Assembly (NCBI GenBank): GCA_963930775.1
Contig: OZ005695.1
Location: forward strand, 6,510,001 to 6,574,000
DNA length: 64,000 nucleotides
Direction of reading: 5' to 3'
Origin: Cliona cf. orientalis
Taxonomy: Eukaryota > Porifera > Demospongiae > Clionaida > Clionaidae
Below the pieces are notes generated by a model. That model worked only from the letters and a program-made list of their open reading frames with translations, was not told the DNA's origin and did not search any database. Within the stretch, counting starts at the first letter, position 1. Each line of letters begins with the position of its first letter. Both the position numbers and the translations under genes were made by a program. Of the stretch, positions 11,334-26,300 are shown one piece after another.

Positions 11334-14300
11334 CTAACTTTGATGTTTCTGAGTGTATGAGGCTGCAATTACTGCAACTGTGGTCGGTAGACCTTGAAGT
11401 GCTGTGATTCCAGCATTGTTCTTTAAGAAGATATCAGCACCACTTCTGATAAGGAAACATGCCAGCACAGCATGTGGAGTGACACCTTCAAAACACTCCA
11501 GTTCCTGTTTAATCTGTGTAAAATTAATGGTAGCGGGGCATTGTCTGTAAATTATGGATATTGCATAAGAGTTAACATGTAGCTACAGGAGCCTTGGGCA
11601 CCTGAAGTTGGAAAAACAGGTAGTACATGCGAAGGCTATCAAATCCAGCCCCATCACTATAATTATCATGCATAGAGTGGATAATTTTTGCGGAAGGGAT
11701 GGACCAATCTTCAAACGTTTAGATAATAATTTATAGATACTACAAAAAAGGTTTGCGATTACTGTAGTTTCCCAGGTAAGTGCCCAAGGGTGCTCAAACA
11801 TACGTAACTCGCAATTTTGGCCATCATGGCCGCTTACCCGGAATCAAAATTCCATACGTTTGTATAGAAGCTAAATGTGGTACATGGGCGCTTACCCAGA
11901 AGTGGGCACACTTGCCCGGGACACTACAGTATGCCCATTGTACATGTGAGTCTAATTTTTGTGGACAGTATGTATTAATATATTATTATCTAGTCTGTCT
12001 GTATGGTGGCTGGGAGGATCACTATGAAATTTTGTGTACATTCCAATTTCCGCATTCAGCAAGATCGGATTCCGGATCCCGGGATTGATAGCTGATAATT
12101 ATGTATATTTGCACGTGAGTGTATAATCCTGGTCTCCGAACGGACTCCGAGTACCGACTCCAGACTCCACATTCAACAATATTGGCCTCCGAGGTTGAAA
12201 TCCTGGACTCTAGATTATACAATACCAAACTTCGGGCCGTGAAATCACATACATGTAGCTAATAGACGTGGCTTATAGTCCTCTCACAAAGGGTATGAGG
12301 GTATTGGAGCTATATATTGTAGACCATAGATCTTAGGTGTCCAGAATTGCTATATATCGTTCACTCATGTCTGTGTACATGTACCTCCATCATCTGTGGG
12401 GATTGATCAGTCACTTCCTCTTCAGCCTTGGAGTGTCTAATCAGGTGCAGAGGTGAGTCTCCATCTTTATCCTGTGCACTGACATTGGCTCCAAGTCCCA
12501 CCAGCTTCTCAATGGTCTTTAGATCGCCAGATATGATAGCACCATGAAGAGCGGTGTGACCATTCAATGACTTAATATTCAAGTCACAATCCTGTAGGAG
12601 GTACATGTACATGTAAATCCACCTTTTTTAAATATCGCAACATCTTAATATACTTTTGGCCATGCTCTGTACATGTACATAATCATGGGAAAGAGAGGGA
12701 GCCACTTTCATGACTTAACCTACAATCATGTACATGTACTATAATAATACATTTAAAAAACGTGGTGTACTATTCTCTCAAATAATTATGTACATGCTAT
12801 CGTCACAGTGGTGTGCTTTACTTTACTCACATATTTTAAGAGACATGTTACAATGCTAGAGTGGTTATTCAAGGCAGCAAGATGAAGAGGAGTGCACCCT
12901 TCTTTATTCTTTAAGTGAATCAAGTTGGGATTTTGTTTCAACATAACCTCTACGGCTCTGTGAGTGAGGTGAGAGAGATACATGTGTACATAATTTTATG
13001 CACGAGTGTGGGATACAAGCATACATGTAAAAACGTACGCAGTGAATCCTATGGCACAGGCGAGGTGTATTGGTGAGAGTTGCCTGCTGTTTTCTAGGCC
13101 AGGGTTGGCTCCAGCAAATACTAGTGGGCGAACAGCCATATGCCAGTTGCCATACACTGCACAATGAAGAGCTGTGTCTCCTTCCTTATCCTGGAAAATA
13201 TATGATAATAATATTATAATACTATTGATATTAATAGAAGATCTCAATAATACTCTCGTCTACATCTCCCTCACCCACACCCCCACTCCCAATACTGCTT
13301 CAGTGTTTATCAAGAACCTTGTTTCTACCCTGCTGAGGTAAGCACCACTTTTGATCCACAATACAATGTCAAAAACATCTACTTTGGCACACTACATGAT
13401 GATAGTTTGGCTTGACTTGTGACATGATCTTGGAGAGCAGATGCTCGCTTGTCTACTGTATGTTGCTGTTGATTACCCACCGACCTGAGCATCAAGATTA
13501 GTCCTTGAGCAATCCACAAGGGCATCAACTGTTCTGTTGCTCTTTCTATATGCAGCAAGAATTAGTGGAGTCCGGCCGAGCTGGTCTGCAATGTTGGGAT
13601 CAGCCCCACCTGCCAGTAAAGCTTTTGCTGACTCAGGTTCATCCCTGGAGTTTATGTGTACAATCATATCCATAAAATATACAATGTTACGTACATGTAG
13701 TATAGTAGCAGTGTAAATGTACTACGTACACAGGTAGAAAGCCTACACCCGAATACGCATATGTACTGATACTGCATGTAGAACAAATGTAGCAGATTTA
13801 CAATACCCTGTATCCACGTGTGATGTGGGTGGAAAAACCCTCACACAAGTGTATACTGTTATCCATGTTATCATACATGTAGAGTCGGTAGACTCTACAA
13901 GTAGAGATGGCCCGGATATGTAATACATGTACATTATAAACATGTTAATAACTTAAATTTTAAGATTTTTAACTTTCATATTCGTGATCTACATGATATT
14001 GTGTACATGTACCCCAGAATACCTACCTATCAAGCCCCCACACATCCGTACAGTGTATTTTACAAGTGGGAGTGTCTGATTTGCCATTTTGTTATACACA
14101 TGTATAATGCGCATGCTCATAATTGGTTGCCATGGTGAAGTCATGTGACAGGAGTCTGTATTGTGACATTGCGGCGTGCTACCTCTCAATCGTGTGCATG
14201 CTAGTGGCGTGGCATTGGCTGAGCAAGACCATGGAAAAACTTCTATTTAGGGAGAGAATCTTGTTGTTGGTAGTAGCTTCTCTGGGCCTGGGAATGAGGA

Positions 14301-17300
14301 CAGTCACTGAGCTACTAGAGGATAGGGACCGCGCCTATGTGTGTGGCTGTGGTATATGGTACAATGAACTAATGAGGGGCATGGCTAACAGCTTTGCGCG
14401 CTCGTCATCCTGGATATGTATACTATTGTTGTGCTACTGCAACATTGAGAATGAATTTAAGAGTTAGTGGGAAAATCATGTACTAAGATGAAAGTGGAAT
14501 AAAAAAGAACAGAAACAGCAATGAAATTGAGGATGAAGTAGGGATGGCAGAACCAAAAAGTACACAACAAGATTTGTATATATACAAGGGATAATCACGC
14601 CCACTATATATCCCTACGCTTGCTTTTTGAGTAGTTGCAGGATTAAATCTGGCTAACTGATCAAAGCTAATTATCCACCCCCCTCACCCATAGAAGCTGA
14701 CAACATGAATTTCTCCCACATGCATAGAAGACTCAATTCAAATTAAAGATAGCACCAATGGGTCACCATCAACAATCGAGAAAAGCAAATGTAGGGATGT
14801 ATAGTGGACATGATTGTCCCTATTGTTTGTGCACTTCTTGGCCCTGCCATTTCTACTTCATCCATTGCTTTTTACACTTGTATTGTGGCAGGGTGTACTT
14901 GTGGCACACTTATTGTGTACCATTACTATAACACTTGGCAATGCCTGTGTTATTACCATTATGCTACGATGGCTGCTACTATACATGTACATGTGTATAT
15001 ATGAACACTGCAATTTAGTGTGTATACATATGTACAAATTTAATGTACTAATATGTATGTACCTGAATGCACAAAAGTGAAGCGCAGTTAGGCCATTACT
15101 GTCCTGCACAAAATAACATTATTTTCATGTGATAAAAGTGATGATTCAGTTAGTATACATGTACATTGTATGTAGGGTTGCAGTCAGTGTATATGGGTTT
15201 TAAAGTGCAGCATCTATTGCAGATCAGCAAGAAACTACATGATCCATGAAACATGCATTGCGCTAAATACCAGTGCAGAAGTTGATCACATCTCATGCAT
15301 ATGTCATTGGATGGATATGCATGCCCATGGAGTCATGGCCAATCAAGATCATGACAGACTTGGCTCACTACAAAATTAATGGTAACCTGGAAGAAGACAG
15401 GAACTTCTGCTTGATATAAACAAGCAGCATATTACATCACATACATGTACATGTGTAATACGGACGGCATAGATAGTTTAAACCCGCACTGACATGTATA
15501 TGTACGGTATACTCACAGTAATATCTTTGTCTGCTCCAAACTCAAGAAGTGTTTTAATGACGTCTGTGTGCCCAGAAAAGGCTGCATGATGTAAAGCTGT
15601 TTTCCCATCAAACTCTCTATCTACCTGTTCAAAATGTCATACATCGTATCAATGTTTGAATCTCTGAACAAACTTACTTCATTCCTGAATTTCTTTAGGA
15701 ACTCCCTAATGACCGTTTCATCACCTATCTGGGCAGCTCGACAGAGAACCAGAGAATCATTCTGCTCAAAGAGAGTTTGCACCTCTGCTTCAAGCTCACT
15801 ACTGTTCCTCTGATGGAATGAAACATCTGTACAGGACATATTTAAAAAAATTACATGTGCAGAGAGAGAGAGGGAGGGAGAAGAGAGGCTATTTCTGTCA
15901 CACCCACATTATACCCAGTATAATATCATACACAGTATGTATTAAATATACCTTCAATATTTACTTCAATCTTTTCATCTGGAGTTCTAACAAGGCATTT
16001 ATGGTTGAAGATGTACAGTGTCTTGTCAATAGACACTACGACATCACCGCTATAGTTTTGACCCAAGGCCACTCCAAGCTGACCAATCGTCTATTAAAAA
16101 CAGAAACAGATTTTTAATAACGCATGACATTGTACAAGTACAGGTGCATAATAGTAATACTATAATAGTGTAATACAGGGCCTGTAGTGGGGCAAGCCTG
16201 AGCTCAAGCTCGGAGATAGAGTAGATAGTAGCTAGTTTAGCAGATAAGAAAAAAAAACAAAACTTGTGGATTCTTTTCTACAGTATTTCATACAACAAAG
16301 TGCATGGAGGCGCTAACTGGAACTTCCATCTTAAACTCTACATTCCGCTTCATTTATTGTTTTTCAGTTGAAAACGAAAAATCGTTGGCTCTTTATACAC
16401 ATGCAACTACTATGGTATTAGCAAAAGAATTGGTGATTTTCTCTGCTCAGTGTGTGGCTTACGCAGCCCATATCATCATTCCATCCACCATGACCACTCT
16501 GGAGCTTCATCACTTCAGCCATGTCATCAATGATACGAACCGATTCTCCACTCTCAAACATGGGAATATCAGCCTAGGAGTAGCGTGTGCATGTGACAGT
16601 ACATATATGAAACTGTGAGTGTATACGTGCATGTATGTGTGTGCTTGTGCCTGGGTTCCAGGCTTGGTTGACCCATCGATGCCAATCAAGGTCTTACAAC
16701 TGTTTTGGTGGCCCATGACCACCTGCATCATTGTCCAAAAATCTATAATAATTATTGTTCTACGACCCTGTGATCACCCACACCACTCTGGTGGTTTACT
16801 TATATACATGAACATGTACACGTGTACGATATGTGCATGTACTTCAGTTGCAGATGATGACCAACAATAATATAATCTTATTATATTGTATGCATATACA
16901 TGTATAATGTACATGTGCATGTTTAATTTAACATTGTTGAACAAATTCATGCATACATGCATGTACCTTTGTGAGCTGTTGTGGTTGGAGCTTCCTCTCA
17001 CTGTTCCTACCGAATTTGACCATAGCTTCACCATTGTCCAGGATGTTGTATATCATGCCTATCTGATCTGACTCCTAGGAGAGGTTACAAGGTCAATTAA
17101 GAGGGAAAACAATAATGATCACGGGATAATCCCAATTTACTTTACTTGCTCTAATTAACTGAATGGCCAAAAATAATTAATATTGTTGTCTGGTGTTAAT
17201 TTAAAATAGGATGTAAATTTAATACTGAATTCGGCCAATGGCTTATTTGAGGAGTGTAAATGGAATGGATCCGGTGAAAAAAATGGAGAAAGCACGAAAC

Positions 17301-20300
17301 TGCTGGCCGTTCGATTGATTAGAACGGGTGAGAAAATTTGAAATTTAAGATGTTCGATGAATTAGGAAGGAAATAAATTACTTAAACTTGCTGTTCAGGC
17401 TATTAGAATGTTTGAATAATTAGAATGAGTACGGTAGTGGGAAACTTTGGTGAGCTTTTGATGTGGTGAATTTTTTCAAAGGATACCAAATTTCCATTTG
17501 AAACTTGCATGCAATACGTACGTTGTATATATGCGCCTATGACACTGAATATTCAGACAACCAAATTACAATACAAGTCTCTGTGGCTCTCACCATACAT
17601 GGCACTGGCTATAGTAGATTATCTGCATGGGAAAGTATATCCATTTCACTTGGGAGCTTTGTCTAAACCTCATTCACTGTCCTTTATTAATTAGCACAAT
17701 AATGGAAAGCTTAACTCCCCAGACTTAGTTAGTAGTGTGGCACTGGGCCTACAAGTGTTTTTGATCATTGTTCCCATAATATAATATGGGAACAAATTAT
17801 GATTTAATTCCGGGAAAAGGTGATCAAAAGCAGGTGCAGAGCCTGAGAGCCATTGTATGCTAATTATCGGCGTATAATGCCATATTAGTAGCTACAGTGA
17901 GATTGGAGAGTGTGGTGTGTCATGGCTATAAATAGGGAAGGAGAGCGCTCAGCCTGTACATTCTACTCTCTGTCAGTATTCTTTGATCAGTCAAGAGTCA
18001 AGCTAACCAAGGATAAAGGATGCAGGGATATTGTTTGTTGTTCCTGACGCTGGTCTTTGTTGGAACCTGCACTGGTCATGGACATGTGCAGTGGGCTAGG
18101 CCTCGACCATCTCTTGAGTCTTCACCATTTGCATCAGTCTCCTCTACTAATGGCTCTTCCTTTGAAGAAATCCTAAAGGAATTGGATGTTCAGTATGTTA
18201 TTGTTGGGTAATCATTGTGTATTGTTCCAATTTCAATCGGCTTTAATGTGCTTGCAGATTGCGTATACAGGCTTCTGGCTGTCACTTTTCTGCTGGTACT
18301 TTTGGAGGTGGCGGTGGTGGATCGTTCAATGAACTTCCAGATAGCTGTGGAGCAGTAGTCCGAAGGATCGTACTCCGATCTGGAAGTCTTATTGATGCTA
18401 TCCAAGTCACCTATAGACTCTCGAATGGTCAAGATTCCACTGGTTCTAACTATGGTGGAACTGGAGGAGGAAAGCACACGATTGACATCGATGTTGCCGG
18501 AGGAGAGAGGCTCATTGGTGTGTTTGGAAAGAGTGGCAGCAGAGTTGATCAGCTGGGATTTGTCACAAACCAGGGGAAAATCTTCGGCCCTTATGGAGGA
18601 TGTGGTGGGGGACCCTTCACTGTCAGCAGCTGTCTTGTTCGAGGAATATTTGGAAGATCTGGCTCGGGAATTGACAGCATCGGTTTCCATTGCAGTAATC
18701 CATAGCTTTGAGAAAACTGGATCTTGATTTTTTTGATGTTTATATTGGTTTTTTTGATGTTTATATTGGTTGGACACTAATTCTTTTTGTGTAAAATTTG
18801 AAACGGAAATGAATATTAATTATTATTAGTGGTATGAACATGGCAGGTTGAGTAACGCCACTATGTAGATCTGATTTGCATAATTCCACAAATGTGCAGC
18901 TGCTGTTAGCTTCCATTGGTAATTCCTACTAATTACTGACTAGTCAAAATATAGAGCCCTCACAAAATCTGTTCATAGTTGGTCCCGTATAGGAGCTCAC
19001 CTTATAATTCCAAGTTTTCAATAAAAAGTATGTTTGATGTCCCAGTCATGGTATAATAATCGCATATTATGTATCTCCCTAGCTGTATGTCGACCGTTAG
19101 TACTTGTGTAATATTATTATTACTGTCATGCAGGGCCTGTAGTGGGGCAAGCCCGAGATCAAGCTTGGAGAAGAGTAGGTTGTAGCTAGTTCAGCAGATA
19201 ATGACTGGAAGTTCCATTTTAAACTCCACATTCCGCTTCATTTATTGGTTTTCAGTTAAAAATAAACAAATCAGAAGAATTGGTGATTTTCTCTACTCAG
19301 TGTGTGGCTAACGCAGCCCATATCATCCCATTCCTTCCCCATGATCACTTTGAAGCTTCATGATTTCAGCCATGTCATCGATGATACGAACCGACTCTCC
19401 ACTCTCAAACATGGGAATGTCAGCCTAGGAGTAGCCATACTGCGTGGCCATTAGGTTGATTAGAGTGGGTGAGAAAACTTGAAATTCAAGATGTTCGATA
19501 CTTAAACTTGCTGTTCCGGCTATTAGAATATTCTAATAATTAGAGTGAGTATGGTAGTGGGAAACTTTGGTGAGCTTTTGATTTGGTGAATCTTTTCAAA
19601 GGATACCAAATGTGGCTGTCACTGTATATGGCACTGGCTATACAGTAGATTATGTGCACAGAAAGTACGTATATCTTGGGAGCTTTGTCTAAATCTCATT
19701 CACTGTCCTCTGTGAATTAGCACAATAATGGAAAGCTCCCAGACTTAGTTTATGAGCCTCCAGTGTTTCTGATCATTGTTCCCATTGTTCCCACAGCATA
19801 TGGGAACAAATTATGATTTAATTCCGGGAAACGATGATCAAAACACTGGAATAGTTTTGATATCAACCATAGAATACTCATGCAGTCTGGGGATGAGTTG
19901 TAACCTCTTCATTATTATGCTGCATCATTTAATTTATATAGGAGCCTCAAATGAGTACGTGTATCTCTTCCTGTGCAGATAGTCTACTGCATGAACACGA
20001 GTATTATCTTGCAGGTGCAGAGACTGAGAGCCATTGTATGCTAATTAACAGCTTACAATACCATATTAGTAGCTACAGTGAGAAATTAGAGAGGAGAGTG
20101 TGGTGTGTCATGGCTATAAATAGGGAAGGAGAGCGTGCAGCCTGTACATTCTACTCTCAGTCAGTATTCTTTGATCAATCAAGAGTCAAGCTAACCGAGG
20201 ATAAAGGATGCAGGGATATTGTTTGTTGTTCCTGACACTGGTCTTTGTTGGAACCTGCACTGGTCGTGGACATGTGCAGTGGGCTAGGCCTCGACCATCT

Positions 20301-23300
20301 CTTGAGTCTTCACCATTTGCATCAGTCTCCTCTACCAATGGCTCTTCCTTTGAAGAAATCCTAAAGGAATTGGATGTTCAGTATGTGTTTGTTGGATAAT
20401 TGTTGTGTATTGTTCCAGTTTCACTTTGCTTTAATGTGCCTAGATCGCGTATACAGGCTTCTGGCTGTCACTTTTCTGCTGGTACTTTTGGAGGTGGTGG
20501 TGGTGGATCGTTCAATGAACTTCCAGATAACTGTGGAGCAGTAGTCCGAAGGATTGTGCTCCGATCTGGAAGTCTTATTGATGCTATCCAAGTCACCTAC
20601 AGACTCTAATGGTCAAGATTCCACTGGTTCTAACTATGGTGGAACTGGAGGAGGGAAGCACACGATTGACATTGATGTTGCCGGAGGAGAGAGGCTCATT
20701 GGTGTGTTTGGAAAGAGTGGCAGCAGAGTTGATCAGCTGGGATTTGTCACAAACCAGGGGAAAATCTTTGGCCCTTATGGAGGATGTGGTGGGGGACCCT
20801 TCACTGTCAGCAGCTGTCTCGTTCGAGGAATATTTGGAAGATCTGGCTCTGGAATCGACAGCATCGGTTTCCATTGCAGTAATCCATAGCTTTGAGAAAA
20901 CTGGATTTTTTTTTCGAGATTTATATTGGTTGGACACTTTAGATGCATTCTTTTTGTGTTGAAATTTGAAACTGAAAATATTAATTATTATTAGTGGTAT
21001 GAACACGGCAGGTTGAGTAATGCCACTATGTAGATTTGATTTGCATAGTTCCATAAATATGCAGCTGCTGTTAGCTGCTGTTAGCTGCCATAGGTAATTC
21101 CTACTAATTACTGATTGGTCAAAATATAGAGCCCTCACAAAATCTGTTCATAGTCAGTCCGGTATACATGTAGGAGCTTGCCTTATAATTCCAAGTTTTC
21201 AATAATCAGTATGTTTGATGTCCCAGTCATGGAACTAATATGCAGAGTTATAATAAACTCGTATGCTCTGAGAAATCAAAACCGTATCATCTCCCTAGCT
21301 ATATGTCAACCGTTCGTACTTGTGTGCACATGCAGCAGCACGAACTTTGAACCTATTTGAGTGAGACAGGAAACAGCTTTAATATACTTGTATGTTTGTG
21401 GGGTGAGGGTAGAGTTAAATTTTGAATGCTGAATTGGTGGTCATGTACACGCTCCCTATTATGCATGCACCTGTCAAGATTATGCTCCACTACCCGATGC
21501 ACAGCCTTAGGTGGGGGAATATATCGAAAATATTGCCCCCATAGGGGGGCATTCAATTTTAGAAAAAGATAAATCCCCTGTCAGTCCCACCCTTGCCCGT
21601 ACAGGGGATAGTGGGGCATAATATTGATAGGTGCATTAGCCCTGCACGTGATCTGAATGGCAACGTACGAGGCTTTGGCATGAAACCGGAAAGGTGAGTG
21701 CTGGACTACTCTGGCAAGGCTCAGGTCCATAAGTAACATCACTGGTAGATCTACTTCCCTGAGCATAAAGGTGACTGCACGGAGGCCTATCCTCTGGATA
21801 CAGGTATATACAGTGTACATGTCATAATGGTCATGGTAGGTAGCACTATTAAGTATACATGTAGGTGATCAACATCATTGGACCACTAGTAGTACTTTCA
21901 CCCTCATGGTAGCTTCAACTGACCATAGATAGTAGTATCAGCCCCATGCCATTGTGCTTTCAAAGAAATCTTACGACTTTTGCGAAGGCTCACTCCGCAC
22001 GGATGATTTTCATCACTACTATATAGCAGTATTACTTCATAGACCACATCCCTTGATGCAGGTCAACAGCAGCTGCTCGAACTCACCACAGCAATGGTGA
22101 TGTTCTTGCTCTGCTAGAACATCGAATCTACCACCAGATTATGGCAAAGAACAGACCTTGTCTCTCGTTTTGCTCGAGGCTCGGTGGCATGTGGCCTGCT
22201 CAGTAGGGCCTCTCGAAATGCCTGGCACTTTGCGCCGTTCGTTCAAGAATGCATCTCTATGGCCACCCTTGTTTGTGCACACGGCACTGCAATTCTGACC
22301 AATCATGAGGCTTCTGAACTTGTAATAGAGCTCATTTTTTATGCCGTCCAGGTTAGGACACGGATTATATAAGAAAACGTATCGCCTGAAAATATTTTTG
22401 TTGTATATAGTATAATGACATTGTCATTTCACCAAATTTTATGCTCACCCAGCTACCCACTCATCGTTGCAATAGCTCATACCAGGGCTAAGGTATCTTG
22501 ATTATCTGCCACAGTAACATCCTCCATGATTGTAACATAGTCCCCGGAACAGAAATCCCTTGGTCCAGGAGGACAGTGAGGGGCACCTGCATGGATTCAT
22601 GAACAAGAGCCATAGACATAATATTATTATGCATGTACATGTGTACATGTACTAGTGTAGCGGATAGACATGCATAGGTGCTTAAACATAATTCACTATT
22701 GTGGCCTACAGGTACATGGGCACTTATCTGGGACAGTGTACATGCAGTAAATTGCATAATTATATCAAATTTTATATGGAAGCTGCTATATATCATGAAG
22801 TGCGGAGCATGGAAGTGAACGCTTGCCCAATTATAAAAATTATGTAAATGTACATGTGCCAAATTTTAAGGAATTAATGATTCCGAAACTCACTCAAATT
22901 ATGCAATAATAATCCTTCCCAGGTAAGTGCCCATGCCGGCAAATATAGGTCAACTTCTGATACCGGTAAACAATGGACTCTTAAGTCACAAAACAACAGA
23001 ATAACAGAGATATACCAGCTTTGCTTCTTATTGGTCAGTACACGTATATCTACAACTGCATTGCAGCATGCATACCTAGGACTGGTAGGTGGTCTGGGTA
23101 GTAGTAGCCAGCAGGGGAGGGTGTGGTGTACTTGATATCAACCTGATATAGAATCAGTGTAATTATCACAAGCTAAAACCTCCATAGCATAAATTCACCT
23201 TTCCATCATGACCCAAACGACACTTGATGGTCTTGTCCGTAGCAGACCAGGTCACATCTATTGCACTCCTCTATGCCAAATTTGGGTTGTATACGTAACA

Positions 23301-26300
23301 CTATGTGATACCGTATAATGCACCACTTACAAAGCTCGACTCATTCCAGTCTTTAAGAATAACAGCCTTGCCTGTTTTACCTGCTCCACCTACACATACA
23401 TATAAATGTACATATTAATTTTTTACGTACATGTACTATATCATTATGAGTGCACCGTGCATGTAAATATCCAGGTACATAATTATTATTACAGGTACAG
23501 ATACATGTACACATGTACATGTATACTGTATCTGCATAATTTTACAAGGAATTAGTTTGTGCATGCACAGAAAGCGTACCATCATCATCTCCATAGTCCC
23601 AGTCAGTTGCCCTGGTGACTTCAGCTCTGGGGAATGCCCCTCTTGCCATCACCCTCCTAGCACTAGTCCGAGCTGGAATATAATGCCTAGAAGATTGTAA
23701 AGACCAAAATCTACAATCAGCGACTATATTAGTCTGGCGAACGAAACTGAAGTACAATGTATAGTGTGCATCAGCCAAGAAATTAGTTAATGTACATGTC
23801 CCAGGTAAGCGCCCATGGACGCTTAAACATATCTCACACTTTGGGCATTTATCCGGGATATAGATTATATACGTTTGTATGGATGTTGCTACATGTATAT
23901 GTACATTGAAAGTAGTACATGTACAGGAGTGCTTACCCAGGACAGCCTACGATAAACTTTTATGGTAAAGCTTGAAATGAATTGTTGAGGGTGAAAAGTT
24001 TAGACTACAACATGGTAGACTAAGTTGCTGACAATGATACTAATCGAGAGTGTTATGCTATTCTTTAGGGTAACTCACTTGAGCCCATGGCTCTTGTCAT
24101 ATCGGGTAAATTCATGATCAAGAATGTGTTTGCCAGCCATGTAGCAGATAGGGCAAAGGTCGTAGTCATAGCAGCGAGTGCATTTCCATCGCATTCCTGT
24201 CAGATTTTTCTTGTTACAGACGTCACACTGCACACCAGTATGGGCCACACCTATTGCAAAAAGTAAACAGCTTAGTCAGACACACGAAGATTGGGTATAC
24301 AGTGGAACCTCCACACTACGGACACCACTGGGATCCTACCAAACAGTTCTTACTATAGAGGTGTCCTTTGTTCGGAGGTTGCCTCCAAGAACAGGCAGTC
24401 TTGTAAGCCACACCCCCAATTATTGGCGCTCACCTGCATCACTAAAACTACTTAAAATGAGGCCTATTAGAGAGATAAACATCTATATCTGGCATTTTGA
24501 TCTTGCAAACAAACCATTTTCACAATAATCCACGTGGAATTGAAGCGCGATCATTTTTGGGGGCATGGCACTGACTGTTTGTGGAGGTCGTTAACTATGC
24601 AATGTGACCATTTGGGGCAGGACCATGTGTCCATAATACGGAATAGAGAGATGTCCTTAGTTCGGAGGTCAGACAAGTACACGTTTCTATGGATCATTGA
24701 TGTCCGTATAACGAAGGTGTCCTTAATTTGGAGGCCCGTAATAGAGAGGTTCAACTGTATACATGTATATAATATTATATTATACAAGGAGTGAGCTTGC
24801 TTCGCTCGCTCATGCACTCCTTTATCCCTGTACTATTATTGTGCATGTGTGGTCGACGACCTTTACCTACATATTTGTGCGCATGCGCAGAGAGCAAGCT
24901 AGCACACGTGCACATCCTGCCTAATCATGTGACTTTGTCAATCACCTAGCTAAAGAATTCGTTACTTGTCTTGCAGCTTCGCTCGCAGCAATCCCAAGAG
25001 AAGACGCTTAGAATAGAATCGCCTCCCTCTGGAAAGTACCTATGGGCAACATTGACTCCAGAATGTCACCCATTTGCATTCTCCAGGCCGCCATATGTAA
25101 GTGCACAGTTCAGTCTAATTCTGCCCTACCGTTTGTTTGAAACAGCTCACTTTAGTGGCTGCTGGGCCATAGCCAGCCGCCGTTAGTTGGCTGTCTACTG
25201 TATCGTCCCAAGTCCAGTGACGCCCAGAAAGAAAACTTTTTAGCTCGGATCAAATTGCTTCCGGTCACCTTCCACCGTGCGCATGGACGCATGCACGGAC
25301 AACTATAATCTTAGTATAACAATGTATGTAATTATGCATAGACACACATGTACTGTACAATGTCATAATTTTTATAGAATTCGAAAATGTACTCATTCAT
25401 AAGCCATCTACTCACTATTATCTGAAAGGTAATGAGCACAATGGCATAATAATGAGGAGGAGGGGAAGGAATGCAAATTATCCAAGCAAAGCAAGTTTCA
25501 AGGGATGAATAAAGTGACCACATCCATTACATCTTATCTCTGGGTCATATCATGGTGACTACCCCTTGCTACATGTGCTTGCTTTCAAATGGTAATCTGG
25601 GTACGTCATGCTCAGCAAAATTAATGCTATCAAATGGTAATCTGGGGTACGTCATGCTCAGCAAGGGGCTACACATACGTGCTGCCTAGATACATGTACT
25701 TCCACCCATAACTGGGGTCAATATCTTGACCCACCCAACTTAAGTGCTCGATCCCTTGAAAATTTGGCCTTGATATGATCCTGGTATTAGCCACGCCCGT
25801 TAAGTGCCTGAAGAGGATTCTAAGTAACGCCCAATTCCCTTCTTGATCATTCAATGTACCTTCAAATTTTACTTCTGCTTGATCTCACTTTGATCCGGTC
25901 ACAGGTGGGAGTATCATATTGCTTTATAGTCCCACCTTCCCCAATCCCCCCGCCCCCTTCGTCAGTCCATGATGCATATTATAGTATCTATGGTCAAATC
26001 GTGTGAGAGGGGTACCACTGACAAGTATAATATACTTTGATGTGTTTCTAAGTTATCACACCATAGACAGTACTAAGCATAAATACCTGTAGGAGCATTA
26101 TCTAACACTCTGAGATCGTACTTTCCCTCCAGTCCACACCTGTACTTGCACCTCTCGCCACAGTCCCACTGGACGACGACTGCTCTACCTCCATCACTGA
26201 CTGATGGCTCTCCTACCTCCACCACTGTCCCAACATGACCCTCTCCTCCATCCTGATCACCCCACTCCCAGTCACGACCACGAACAACACGAAGGCCAAC

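Larger units (their letters stand above)
16175..19110. repeat. Tandem segmental duplication, unit 1
   Basis: Starts CAGGGCCTGTAGTGGGGCAA and ends near CCGTTAGTACTTGTGT. It contains exons 9 and 8 of the MIB2-like gene (- strand) and the intact jacalin gene (+). It matches unit 2 (19131-21325) collinearly, apart from about 680 bp, including exon 8, that is absent from unit 2. Confidence 0.8.
19131..21325. repeat. Tandem segmental duplication, unit 2
   Basis: Collinear copy of 16175-19110 lying directly beside it. It keeps a damaged copy of MIB2-like exon 9 and the second jacalin gene but has lost the segment with exon 8. Confidence 0.8.

Noticed and set aside
14123-14467. 114-codon plus-strand open frame in a MIB2-like intron
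   Set aside because: No recognisable domain, no TATA or splice context, and it ends just before a MITE; probably chance.
18190-18777. 195-codon minus-strand open frame over the jacalin gene
   Set aside because: It is the antisense shadow of the lectin exon, whose plus-strand reading is clearly coding.
22441-22482. Extension of MIB2-like exon 7 with [12 protein letters not shown] coding
   Set aside because: An in-frame TGA follows the GTATGA donor and the phases only fit with the shorter exon.
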